The notes beneath the pieces were generated by a model, which saw only the letters and a program-made list of their open reading frames with translations, was not told the origin of the DNA and searched no databases. From NCBI RefSeq assembly GCF_030272615.1, contig NC_081406.1, positions 478,546,900 to 478,610,899 of the forward strand: 64,000 nucleotides of DNA. Reading direction: 5' to 3'. This document shows, piece by piece, positions 1-11,842 of the stretch. The position numbers and the translations under genes were made by a program. Source of the stretch: Cryptomeria japonica. Lineage: Eukaryota > Streptophyta > Pinopsida > Cupressales > Cupressaceae. The first letter of the stretch is position 1, and each line of letters starts with the position of its first letter.

Positions 1-1215
1 AAGTGATGACCCTTGAACTCTTTCTCATATCAACATCTAAGTAGGACCTCATGGTCTAAATCGTGCTTTCGCGACTACATTTTTTTGGTATCTTGGTGGG
101 ATTAATGTCTCAATCACGCTTGCGTGACACCAAGGAGTAACGCTTAAAAAAAATCCTTACTAAACACCTTGTATTTAGAGGCCAAAAATCCTTCTAGTTG
201 CTTGAGAAGGACAAGTTCAGATACTTGGAAGAGATACTAAGTTTGCCATGGGGAGATTCCCATGGGGTCTAATGCTTGGCTGGCCTGAGAAATGAGTGCA
301 ATGGAGGGGAGCCCGTGGGGTCAAGCATCTATGTATTCTCCTTGAATCTCATAATGAGTCTACCTCTCAAGTACCTACTTCCCTTGCCATGCATAAGAAA
401 TGTGTGAATGAGCATGATTGTCTTGAGTCTAAGTTAAAATATCTCGTCTTCTTTACTTGTCAAAAGTTGAGTTGTGTCTCATTTCAAAACCAAGACAAAT
501 TGATTCAAAACAAGGTTAAACACAAGAGTACATTCATTCAACAAAGTTCAAAACACCTTCAAACATGGTTGTCAAACATTTTCAAAATCTTGTCTCAACA
601 TTCATGTCACTTAGATTTAGGTTCATCTTAGGTTTGCATTTTGCAAAGTCATTGTCAACTACCAAGGTTAGGTTTCACCTAGGTCATACTCCTTTGCATA
701 TCAATAAGGGTCATCCATTTGCATGTGTCCTCTTGCATTAGAGTAATACCATTGTCATACATTCATATTTGCATACCCTAGGTCTCTTCATTAAGTTTAG
801 GTCATTATCATATCATATTAGGGTTACTTGCATAGTAATTGTCCCTTAGCATATAGTGTCAAAACTAGGTTTTGTCATACTTGAGTAATCCAAATCTTTG
901 ATAAACCCTAAGTCATTGTTAGGAGGTCTAGACCTTATCAAACCTTTTCTCTTTTTGTCATCAATGTCATTTGGTCAAACCTAGCTTAGTATCCAAGCAT
1001 ATAGGGGAGACATTGTCATTTTGTCCTTTTGTCACTTGGTTCTTTTGTCCTTTGAGGTTTAGACATTATTTCAATTTCCTAAGGGTCTCATTCTTAGAAT
1101 TGCATTCAAAAGTTTGTCCAAATCGTGAAAAACAACCAAAAAATAGGTTGAATTCTTGCCATTTATTGCATTTTAGCCTATTTAGTTTGCATTTAGTTGC
1201 ATATCATATATTATC
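1..1215 (+). repeat. Element A leader, copy 1
   Basis: This stretch is nearly identical to 19934-21163 and in the same orientation. It lies between where the primer site would be (off-window) and the first long frame, so it is read as untranslated leader. The short ORFs in it, such as 296-631 and 971-1288, are not kept between the copies and are not called. Similarity ends at 1215 opposite 21163. Confidence 0.85.
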
Positions 1216-1242
1216 CTTGAAAAATTCCAAAAAAATAAAACA

Positions 1243-4098
1243 TTGCATAGTGACTTGTCTATTGAAACAAGGTTTCGAGCACCAATGATGCAACAAAGTT
1301 TGACGTATCAACCGACAATGCAATTGAATTTTAATCCAAGGCAATCACAATTATATCCAACCCAACAACAAGGCAATATCGATCAAACTCTTTATGATGA
1401 AACAAGTCTCCAAATACAAAAACTAGAGGAGAAACTAGCTCAAGAAAATGAGATTTTGGAACAAAGAGTGAAAAACATTGAGAAGAATAGATCACAAAAG
1501 TCCAAAATGTTTCAAAAATTTCTAGGTCGAAATCCAAAGATTGAGCCAATTGATGTAAGATCTCTTCTTGAACGATCAGACATACCAGCTCTCCTCTCCC
1601 AAATAGAGATGTTGAAACAATTTCAAGAAAAGAGACAACAATATTATGTGCCTCCACAACAAGAACAAGAAGGTGTTCACTATCAATCAGATTTTCAACC
1701 ATCACAACCAATTGTTCAACAATTTCAACATATACAACCAATACAACCAATGGTTCAATTTCAACAATATGTCCAACCAACTATACAATTTCAACAAATG
1801 GTTCAACCAATGGTGGAATATCAACAAGTTCAATCAACATATCAATGTCAACAACCACAACCAAACATTCAAAAATAAAGGTTGCAGCACACACCAACCC
1901 AAGTTTCAAACATGTTGGAACAATTAAACCAAGTCCAATATCAAAACATGACATCAGATTAGAACAAACTCCTTGCCAAACAAGTTCAAATTCCAGATTC
2001 AACTATATCAAAACCTCGAAAGAAAGGTGGCTTTATTGCAATGATCTTAAGGAAACTACCAAGTGAGTTCTTTGAGGAAGATCAAAATAATACAATTATG
2101 TCTAGCAATGCCTCATCCCCCCACAAGCAAATTGACTCTCCAGTGGCATCTATCCCTACACCTTTAGAAGTTTCACAAGAACCTTCTATGTTGTCCTCAT
2201 CAAACAATACACCCAAGGATGAAATTATCCAAGGGCTATCCATCATTGATTGCCAAGATAATCCAATTCATGATGCACATCCTTGTCATGTTTCAGAAAT
2301 ACAAGACCCAATGCCACCATGCACTTTATTGCCATTACCTATTTTAGAGGACTCCATTCGAAGTCCCTCTTCCTCATGTTCAAGCATTGATTCCTTGCCA
2401 GAATCCATCACAAATGTTCAAAGTGCATTTCCTTCATGCCAAAACATTGATTCCTTGTCAGAATCCTCCATGCATATCCAAAGTCCAACCCCATGTCAAG
2501 AGGATAATTTAGAGCATGTAGAAACATGTCTTGAAATAGATCAAGATCAAGATCCTGAAACCTTATCATCCCATCCAATTGTTGACCAGGATCTCATCTT
2601 CCCAGAAACTCATGATGATTCCCCTATTCTTGTCCATCCTATCCAAATCCCTATTGACACTCCATTCCTTGGGCAAGATCAAGATATCCCAGTTCATCCA
2701 ATCCCAAATGATCCCCTTCCCTTTCATGAACAAAATGTCCTTTGAAATCCCATTGACATTCCACTTCCTAAGAAAGATCAAGATATCCCTTCCATCCTTT
2801 CCGATGATTCCATTAAAAGTCAAGAGCAAAGCACCTTTAAAGAGGATTCCAATGATCTTCCTCCTTTTCAAGATCAAATTATTCCTTTTGTTCCTCCACC
2901 TCCTTGTCTTAATGCTCCATATACACTCCAAGATCTCATTCCTTTTGATGATCCCATTATTTCTCCCATTCCATCTCTTGAAGAGCCTATCATTGAACCA
3001 TGTCCACTACATGATCCTAATCTACCTCATGATCCTAATCCCCCTCATGATTCTAACGTGTTAGTGCAAGATGTTCATGAACCCTCGACATGCATAATGG
3101 GTTCTTCCACTTTGGTGCAATCCGATCCACTTCAAGATCTCATTATTTCTCTCATATCATATCCACCTCATAATGGACTCGCGTCTTCTTCCCAAAGAAA
3201 AGAGTATCCTACAAGTCAAGATATTCATAAAGGCAAAGGAGTAGATCTCCATAAGCAAGAATCCCTTCATGTTAAAGAAAATGTTAAGGGTCATGTCTAC
3301 ACAACTCACTTTCAAGATTTTGGTATCCCTCCATCAAAATCCAAACATATCCCTTCCCCATCATCCCTTCCATCCATCTTAGGTCCTTATATCCCTTCGT
3401 CCTCTATGCAAGGTCAGCAAAGGGACACATCCTTGAGTAAATTTCATCAATCCAAAATAACTCCATTTCATTCATATCCATCCATGCATTCCTTTCCCCC
3501 TCCAAGCAATTTGGATGCCAAGTATAAAAGTCATAAGTCTAGCAATCCACATGTATTCAAGGATCAACATGTCCAATATAATCGACATGATAAAACAAAG
3601 AACAATATGATCTATAAAGAAAAAGAAATATCCAAAAGGCCACAAAGGCCCACTGAGCAAAATAAAGCAAAGTCAAAATATATATGGGTTCCTAAATCCC
3701 TTGTGCAAGCAATGCACTCCAAGGAACCACAAAAGCATGAAAAATAAAAAACCATGTGGATCCCTAAGCGGCTCCTTGAAGCACAAAAGCCTGAAGAAAC
3801 ATCCAACTTGGCATCTAAAATTGTTGTTCCTCCATCCAACCCTCTCAAATTCATTCCTCCATCACCTTCTTCATCCGTTTTGGGCCCTTATGTCCCAAAA
3901 TCCATAGCCTCCCCTCCGTCAAAATCTCAATATCCAAAATACATTTTTCCTCCATCAGTCCATCACCCCTCAAGGTGTGTGCCAATCTTGATCTTGCCTT
4001 CACTTCCATCCACTGAAGCCCAGTTCTTCCATTACCCTATCCATTGTCCAATGCATATTTTCCATCCTTCGATCCCTTTGGTCCAATCCTTTGCATAA
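1243..4098 (+). pseudogene. Gln/Pro/Ser-rich retroelement protein, broken frame
   Basis: One reading frame runs about 950 codons and is interrupted by four stops: 1876-1878, about 1960, 2743-2745 and 3745-3747. The N-terminal part holds a coiled coil (about 1420-1520). A Gln-rich stretch of QP-V/I-Q-FQQ-type repeats follows at 1690-1870. From 2041 it is acidic and Pro/Ser-rich with recurring DQDIP and HPI motifs. Two short motifs are duplicated: LGPY-I/V-P (near 3385 and 3880) and W-V/I-PK (near 3690 and 3757). The position after the leader suggests a Gag-like role, but I see no Gag capsid motif or zinc knuckle and do not recognise the family. It may be a low-complexity structural protein. 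Confidence 0.6.
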
Positions 4099-4789
4099 AT
4101 CCTTGCCTTAGTTTCATCTCTTTTTCCATGTCCTTATCCTACCAATGTCTTTGAGCATACTTTTAAAGGTCATGGTCCATTTTTTTTCAAGGCTACTATC
4201 CAAACAAAAAGATGTTTGAGTCCTTCTTCCATCCCCTATCATGTGCCCATTTTCGACTAAAATGTCAAAATCAAAAAAAAAAAAAAAAAGTGAAAAAAAG
4301 AACAAGACAAAAGAAGAAAGTAAAGAAAAATAATTCATCCACTGGTGAAAACCTGGCAAACAGGTGCCTTGGGCAAGTACTGTGATGAAAACCTGGCAAA
4401 CAAGCATCATGCATAATCTATGAACTTCTTGCACACCACACTTGGGGGTAGGTTTCCTCCTTCATATCCTTTTGTCCTTCATTGTTCCATTATCCTATTG
4501 AACCCTTGTCATTACTGTTCATATCCTATTGTCCCTCATGTCTAGTTTCCTCTTTCCACCTTTGATCTTGATAGGGTTGAGAATCGTCATGAGCATCATG
4601 CATCTTGTTTGCAGCTTTTAGTCTATCATAGGTTTTGGTCATTTATCCATTTGCTTATTACAACCTTTCATCCATTTTCCCTGGCTTATTGCAACTTTCT
4701 GCCACTATCCCTTAACCAATCCCGACCTTCAGTCCATGTCCCTTTTCCATTCTTGGTCTTGCTTATCCTATCCATATCTTATCACTAGC
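4099..4789 (+). other. Element A non-coding stretch before the nested insertion
   Basis: No supportable gene is present. There is a poly-A run near 4270-4290, a pair of direct repeats at 4344-4408 and a polypurine-like CTTGGGGGTAGG near 4441. The text continues at 13455 on the far side of the nested element. Confidence 0.5.
4344..4408 (+). repeat. Pair of 25-bp direct repeats
   Basis: The motif GATGAAAACCTGGCAAACA and a short tail occurs at about 4344-4368 (starting GGTG) and 4384-4408, followed by GGTGCC and AGCATC respectively. It lies between the coding frame and a purine-rich site in the 3' half of element A. Its function is unknown. Confidence 0.6.
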
Positions 4790-6431
4790 TATAGCATCGT
4801 AAATTGTACGCACTTGCTAGGGTGGTACAATTTCACACCTAGTTTAGCACCTGCCTTGGCGCATTTTGCATTTTGCATTGCATTTCTCCTTTAGCACTTA
4901 ATTAATTAAATTAATTAGGTCTAAGGTTCTATTTTATCATCTCCCATATCATAAAGTTGGGCCCTTTTCATTAAAGTGTGCCCCTTTCATTTTATTCCTC
5001 CAATACATCATTTAATCAAAAACCCTAATTAGGTCCTATTTTGAACTTGGGGGCTTGATTTCGGGGGTCAAAACATCTCAAAATCACCTGTAACTTCAGG
5101 ATTCTCTCTGAAATCATCATATCCGATTGCCCTGAAAATTTGGTGAAAAGTTGTGAGGACCATGGCGCTCGAAGTGCACACGGTCCCGGACATTTTTCCT
5201 GAAATTTTAGGAGCGCGATCCAATCATAAAATAAAGCTTAACCCCAAGAAATTGGCGGGAGATTCAATCTCTAGGTCGGCCAAAAGTTGAAATTAAGACC
5301 TAGGGTTTCATATATAAGAGCTCTCTTTCTTCATTTGAAAAGATCCAGAATTTTGGTTTTTAAGGACCTTCTATGCAGTGAAAGAGCAGATCTTTGAAGA
5401 CTTCAAAAACATTCAACATCCATCCATCAAGCATTCATCAAATTCATTCATCCATTTAGGGCTTTGAAGGCATTGAAGAGCAATAGGAGATTACCAACTG
5501 AAGATTGGCTTGTACCCCTCCCTTGGGGTTGGGTATGATTTCATGTTGTTTTCATGTATTTGCATAAGCTTCAATATATCACTTATTCATGCTTTAGATC
5601 ACTTTGCATCTTGATTTGGAGCATTTACATTATCATTTACAAGCAATTAGGGTTTACTTTCTAGGTTGCTCTAGCTTGCTTACTTTCATTTTAGGATCTT
5701 GCACACACACAAGGTCTGCACACACATTAATTTTACAATACAACTTGGCTATTCGTGGAGGTGGAAATCACCAAAGCGGGGGTTTGACTAAGGCAAAACC
5801 CTATATAGCCGCCCACCATACCTTTTCAGATATAAGTACAGGTTTCGGGATTCGGACGATGCCGCAAGTTGCAGATCCGATGGAAGCAGACGTAGACTGA
5901 ACTACACACCAAATTTCAGAGCAAAAGACCAAGACAGGGGCACTGGGCACCCTGGTCTCTTGGACAGGGGTGCTGGGCACCCTGGTCCTTCTGTCAGACA
6001 ACAAGTTTCAACATTTTTGACAGCTTTTCAGGTTGCAAAATAGCAGTTTTAGGAGCAGTTTCAGGGGCAGAATCAGGACAATGGCACCCGCGCCCCCGTC
6101 CCGAACATTTTCACTCAGATTTTAACACCAAGTACACATTTACATTCTTGTCTTGTCCTTGTGTTTACAACTTTCCATTGTTTAAGTTCAATTCTGCAAT
6201 CTTGTTATTAGTTCATACTTGCACTTTGGGGTTAGGGATTGAACTTGCATCATTCTATCTATCATTTGCAACAAAGGAATAGAAATCCTAATAGGTAGCC
6301 CGTGGCTCTCTCTTCCACAAAAAGAAGTAGCCAATTGTGTGATACCTCTAGGCTCTTTCGTATTCCACAAATGTGTGATTGAAAGTGAGATTAGGGCATA
6401 TTTGCTTAGTGTCACTTTTTCCCCCCACACA
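4790..6431 (+). repeat. 5' LTR of the nested Tat-like element
   Basis: The 1642-bp LTR is nearly identical to 11843-13454. It starts TATAGC where the 3' copy starts TGTAGC, so the canonical TG has mutated, and it ends CACACA. ORFs inside it, such as 5604-5900, recur in both LTRs but show no protein features. Confidence 0.9.
5311..5318 (+). promoter_or_regulatory. TATA box of the 5' LTR
   Basis: TATATAAG, followed by GAGCTCTC, lies about two thirds of the way before the LTR end. It is preserved at 12364-12370 in the 3' LTR. This is the likely core promoter for genomic RNA, with the U3/R boundary about 30 bp downstream. Confidence 0.65.
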
Positions 6432-6434
6432 TTT

Positions 6435-6453
6435 TGGTGAACCCGACGTGAAA
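6435..6453 (+). other. Primer-binding site of the nested Tat-like element
   Basis: TGGTGAACCCGACGTGAAA starts three bases after the LTR end. TGG pairs with the CCA end of a tRNA and GAACCC fits a T-arm. Element A has almost the same site (19093), differing by G to A, so the two families are related. I did not assign the tRNA species. Confidence 0.7.
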
Positions 6454-6775
6454 TCCAATCTTCTCTAATTCTGATTTGTGTTTTCAAATTTGAGTGTTTA
6501 TGCTATTTCAAATTCAAATTTGTATTTACAAGTTTTAATTTCTTGCAAGATTCAAAAATCTAGAGGAAATTTTTGCTAAAACCCTAATTTTTCAATTCAA
6601 AGTTGAACTTGTGGATAGCTTAATTGGGATCAATAATTTCAAATCTGATTTAGGAACTCATTTGAATCATAAATTTCATTTTCTAAATCTACATTCTAAG
6701 TGCTTGCATTGGTTAAAATTAAACATTTCCTTCTATTTTGCATGTGTTATCATTTGAAAGAGGAAAATTGTTGTC

Positions 6776-9700
6776 ATGATGCATTCATTTCATAGATGTG
6801 ATAATGGGTTAGCTTCCTTTGCTTCAATTTTTCCTTCTCCTAAAGAACCTCCCCCCATCTATAACAACATTTTGGTGCCTAAAAGAGTCACTACCAATCC
6901 CTTTAAGACTCTCCCCTGCTCTAAGGATGAAGACTTTAAGAGTGATCTTGGCAATTCTCCTAAAATGTGCCCTTCCTATTTAGCTATCCTAGAGGACGAG
7001 AATGATATCATAAACACATTTCTTAATGTTACTTCACCTTCCCTACATGATGCCTCTCTAAGTGAAAAGGCATTGATGAACATTGACTTATTTTCTCCTA
7101 AATTTGGTCCTTCCAATGGGGGCATGTTAGTGCAACAAGAGGTTATGAACACTTCTTTCAAAGATCTCCTTCCTAAGCATGAATCTTTGGAGAAATATGT
7201 TCATGTTCCTCCTAAAAAAAAATCCCTTCATGAGGATTATTTTGCGCAAGAAGATGACATTATCCCTACATTTCCTAGTGATGGTATTTCCTTTTCCAAC
7301 AAAATTCCCACTAGAGATGATGAATTAATGATAAATGCTTACCCTTCTCCTAAAGTTTGTCTTACCCATAAGCATCCCTTAGAGAAAGAAGATGAAATAA
7401 TAAGCAATTTCCTTAATTCTCTCTCCCCTAAAGATCATATTTAACATATTTTGAGGAAAGAGGATGAGTTTAACACATCTATTGATTCTCCCTCTCCTAA
7501 GGATGAGGAATTAATAAACAATGTTATCTCCTCTCTCGAAATTGACAATACTTCAAACATTCCTTTCAACAAACTCACTATTTGGGATGAACCATTAGGA
7601 GAAGGTGTAGATTATTCTCTACCCCATGAGAGAATCCTAGCCAAAGGGGATGAAATCGAGATTGAAAACTCCCTTGATAGTTTCTCACCTTCCTTGAATC
7701 TCAATCATTCTCCCTCTAAAAATAAAGCATCTCCCTCTCCTCAACTTGGTTCTACTCATAAGGAAACCCTGGTTCAAAACAAGATGGTTGACATCTCTTT
7801 CAAAGATCTCCATCTCAAAAGTGAGACTTTAGAGAGTAATGTTGATCCTTCTCCTAGAGAGTTTATTCCCCATGTAGATCCTTTGATGATAGAGGATGAT
7901 ATAACCCTTCCTAGTATTACTCTACCTACTAGAACATTAATGCCTACCCCTTGTCTCTCTCCTAAAATTGATTTAATCAGTGATGAGATTTTAGTGCAAG
8001 AGAAGACTATCAACAATTCTTCCAACACTTTTGTTCATTCCTCTAAACCATCCTCAATCAATTTGATACATGTAAATGAAACACCTAACAAACCTCTCTT
8101 CACTATCCAAGGTGCTTGTCCTTCTCAAAATTCTCAACCTTTAAATAAGCCTATCTTAGTGGTTCAAGGTGGTTATGCTAATGATTCATTTTTCACTCCT
8201 AAGAAACCTATTATTACTGTGCAAGGAGGTTATTCTACTAAGAGCCCTTATGAGTATGCTAAGCAACTGACTAGAGAGAGTTATCATGCGATTGCCCATA
8301 CCTATAACACAAGAAACAATAGGCAACCTAATCCTCCTCCAGTTATCCCAACTTCACTTCCTCCTTCCCAACCTATTCTTCCTCAAGCTCCTCGTATTTC
8401 ACAAATTCTTAGTAAGGACTATGATCTCATAGAACAACTTAAAGCTACCCCTGCTAAGATATCCCTTTGGGATTTGATCCAAACTTCTTCCGCTCATCAT
8501 GGAATGTTACAAGATGCCTTGAAAGATTTGAATGTTCCTCCACCTAATACATCTAGTAATATAGTGTCTTTGGTTAACTCTGTGATGAATCCTAAAGCTC
8601 AAATTGTGTTTACTCAAGATGAGTTGCCTACTAGTGAAATTCAACATCAATATGATCCCTTGATGATTGTGGTTATCATAAATGAAACTGCTATAAGATG
8701 AACATTGGTAGATAATGGTTCTGGCCTTAATGTGTGTAGCATTAATCTATTGCATAAGATGAATGTGGATACATCCCTTATTGATCCTGACTCTTGTCCC
8801 ATTTGAGGCTTTGATAATGTGGCTAAGTCTTCATTAGGTATTATCATGTTACCCATCACAGTGGGACCTGTTACTTTGCCTACTCCTATCCATGTTATGT
8901 CGGGAAATCTAACATACAACTTGTTATTAGGGAGACCTTGGATTCACAGAATGCAAGCTGTCCCCTCTACATTGCATAGGTAAGTTAAATTTATTTATAA
9001 TAATAAGACATATACCTTGATAGGTGATACTAATTTTCAAGCTTGTTTGCAAACATCTACTTCCAAAGGGAGTTCTTCTAAGCCTTCCTCTTCTAGTGAT
9101 GACTCGTTAAACAAGATACCTATGGATGAATCATCACCCTCTGATAATCAAAATTCTTTGGATGAGTTTGAAGTTCCTGAAGAAGATTCTTCTCAACTTG
9201 AATATACACATGAAAAGGCTTTTGATCTTGAGAATGTTCACGCAGAAGACGATTGGGGATCCCTTGATTTCAATCCCACCTTTGTAGGTGAGTATAGGGT
9301 TCCTACTAGAGAGCTTAAAATTAAAAAGAAGGAAGAAACTAGAGATCAATCAGTCTTACCTGAACCTATGAGCAATAATTTTGTGGCCGCTTCTCAAACT
9401 TCTTCTCCTCACACCTCTAATTCTGAAGAATTTGATTCTTTGTCTTATGAAAAACCACCTTTTCTTTCTGAAATGGCTAATCGTTATGGTCGTGGTTTCC
9501 ATATTTTGGCTAAGAGTGGCTATAGTGGAAATGGTTGTGGCACAAATGAACAAGGAATTAAAGTTCCTTTAGAACATAACATGCATGAATATTCATTTGG
9601 ACTTGGATATAATCTTTCTAAGCCCACCAAAGCATCTAAAAGACAATCTCTCAATGTGAATGCTATATTTAGTAGTGATGATGATTTCACTTCAACTAAA

Positions 9701-10003
9701 TCATCTTCTACTTCTATCAACTCTCATTCCCCTCATAAGGAAATCTTGGCGATGAACAAATCTCTTTATGACTCCCCTCAAATTTCTAAATCCACTTATG
9801 AATCTTTATCTCCTATTCATCATAAAGTCCTTTCCTCTAGGGATAAGGCTCTAATAAATTACACTCATCTCTCTTCTAAGATTTCTCGTAACTTTCCTTC
9901 TTCAATTTTTATCATTTTATACATGTTTTTGATCTCACTTATAGTTGAGCATTCAGCATGTCATATTCAAATACCTCACTCAATCTATCATGTCTTTAAA
10001 TAA
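6776..10003 (+). pseudogene. Gag-like / protease / G-patch polyprotein, broken frame
   Basis: One frame of about 1076 codons has stops at 7442-7444, 8699-8701, about 8805 and about 8983. The N-terminal 500 residues are built from imperfect repeats of the type D-E-I-I-N-x(5)-SPK. Next come a VQGGY doublet (about 8165 and 8220) and a conserved pre-protease block (about 8410-8640). The retropepsin shows LVDNGSGLNV at 8705-8734, with Asn in place of the usual Ser/Thr of D-S/T-G, and LLGRPWIH near 8920. This resembles Tat/Ogre-type proteases. At 9470-9620 a Gly-rich segment with GRGF, GYSGNGCG, QGIKVPL and FGLGYN resembles a G-patch. No RT follows. Confidence 0.75.
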
Positions 10004-10949
10004 CATTAATGGCTATTATGTTGCTCATCATTATGTGACATTGGTAGCTCATTTACTGGGGGCTCATTGTCATTCATGATGGTACAATTTCAAGTGCAAT
10101 CATATTTTTGAAGCAACATAATAGCCTAATTTTTCTATGTTATCTCTTGTTCCTATGGGGTAATAGTGTGGAAATATTGATCATCTTTTCTTTAGAGTCC
10201 TCTTTTTCTAGATATGGGAGAAGATGTGTATTCTCTTTCTTATCCTACCCACTTCTTCTGAGAAGCATTTTACATACACTAATGTCTTGCTTGCATGAAC
10301 TCATGTGAGTATGTAGTACATTTTGCTTATGTCTAAATCTCTCCCTAGAAGATTGTGTAAGTCCTTCTCATTGACCTTATCCTTGGGAGGCAATGATCTT
10401 TTCTTATTTTTATCTAAGGATCCACTTTTTCCTATTTCGTGGATGGTGTGAACTTTATTACTTGATGTTATTCCTTGTATGCATTTGTTGTTGTTTGTTC
10501 AAGGATTCTCTCTTACAAGAGGTGTAAGTCCTTGACTACAACCTCTTTTGCACTTTGTAAAATACATCCATAATGAATTCACTCTCCCAATTGGGTTAAA
10601 GAAAGCGTCATCCTTCATTAAGAATCAATTTCACCTCACAAAAGAAGGAAGTATTGCATTCTTATTCTCTTCTTTGTCTTATTCTAGAAGATGTTATATT
10701 TGTCTAAGACAATTCCTCTCGGGGATAGGTGTCTTTTGTACAAAGATCTCTGCTCATCTAAGGATCTCCTTTACACATACTACAAGATATCCCTTTTCAA
10801 CTATCTTATCCTGGCTTAAAGAGTGCAAAACTCTCTTGCTTGGATCTATGACATTGTTGCATTTTTTGGGGGTATCTTCTTTTGTGATGAAGGTAGGTAT
10901 CCTTGTTCTACTTTGCTTATGACATAAACATTACACTTTTTGAGCAATG

Positions 10950-11068
10950 GGTTATTCTCAGAACTAGAGCACAGACTCTTAGAGCAAGATGTCTCCATTT
11001 TTCTTTTATGCAAGGTGATTATTCTCGGAACCAGAGCACAGACTCTTAGAGCGAGATGTCACGCTTTT
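10950..11068 (+). repeat. Direct repeat pair, about 45 bp
   Basis: The unit ATTCTCGGAACCAGAGCACA continues with GACTCTTAGAGC-A/G-AGATGTC. It occurs twice, beginning near 10954 and 11026, with a few mismatches. It is non-coding. Confidence 0.75.
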
Positions 11069-11202
11069 GTACTATACATATACAGGTTGTAGTATACTCG
11101 GGCATAGACTCCTATGAGGTGCTTCTAACCTCCCTTACACACACATGCACAAGGTTGAGTGGAACTAGCGGCATAAGGCTAGGCTTTCTCACTCTCCTCC
11201 CT

Positions 11203-11330
11203 TACATGGATCACCTAGACAGACTGTAGGGGCTAGTTTTCCATGTCCTTTTTCCCATGGATCACCTAGACAAGATCTAGGGGTGAGAAGTCCATGTTTT
11301 CTCTCTCACTATTCTTCTCATGGATCACCA
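11203..11330 (+). repeat. Triplicated ATGGATCACC motif
   Basis: CATGGATCACCTAGACA occurs near 11206 and 11258, each followed by a diverged TAGGGG segment and TCCATG. A third, shorter CATGGATCACC lies near 11320. It is non-coding and close to the polypurine tract. Confidence 0.65.
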
Positions 11331-11827
11331 ATGTGTGTATTCATGCTTTTTTTCCTTTCTTTTCTTCTCTTTGCATTTTGTTTCCATTTACATCCTTCGT
11401 CTTGTGTTAGAGAACTCTCAAATCCTCACACTCTTTGTTGTGTTAGAATTGAGATTTAGTCCTCTTTCTTACCAAATGAGTCTCCATTAGTTTTTGATCT
11501 CATATCAAATCTTCTTGTGAGCATTTGTCATCAATATTCTTTAATAATTCGAAGTGGTAAACATGATACCCAGTTTCAACTCACTAAAATTAGCAAGCCG
11601 AAATAGGGGGGGGCATATAGCTACCCTCGAATTTTCATCACCTTCCTTAGTAAGCATTAGGTGATTTTGTGATCTAACGTGTGTTTTGTAGGGTGCGGTT
11701 CCTAACTGTGTACTGCAGATACCACTGGGGGCTTCGTTCGACAGACTTATGGATATATCCTTTTTCAAATAATGTTTACTTTTCTGTACTTTAGCTTGCA
11801 TATGCACGTAGTGTTCATATGACTGCT

Positions 11828-11842
11828 AAAGTGGGGGCTAAA
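11828..11842 (+). other. Polypurine tract of the nested Tat-like element
   Basis: AAAGTGGGGGCTAAA abuts the TGTAGC start of the 3' LTR, the expected position of the plus-strand primer. Confidence 0.75.

Larger units (their letters stand above)
10004..11827 (+). other. Long 3' non-coding region of the nested Tat-like element
   Basis: This stretch lies between the coding frame and the polypurine tract. I see no RT, RNase H, integrase or antisense PMD. It begins with a purine-rich ACTGGGGGCTC near 10056 and contains two families of short direct repeats (10950-11068 and 11203-11330). Confidence 0.6.

Noticed and set aside
296-1288. Short ORFs in the leader (also 20229-20673)
   Set aside because: Reading frames differ between the two leader copies and show no protein motif.
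1331-2002. Minus-strand ORFs opposite the Gln-rich frame
   Set aside because: Val/Leu-rich text is the complement of CAA-rich coding.
5604-5900. 98-codon ORF, recurring at 12657
   Set aside because: It lies inside the LTR and recurs only because the LTR is duplicated; start and content are not protein-like.
6435-6453. Possible tRNA gene fragment at the primer sites
   Set aside because: Only the tRNA 3'-end complement is present; no cloverleaf in the surrounding bases.
10056-10070. ACTGGGGGCTC as the polypurine tract of the nested element (similar run near 13720)
   Set aside because: Neither is followed by an LTR start; the functional tracts are at 11828 and 17721.
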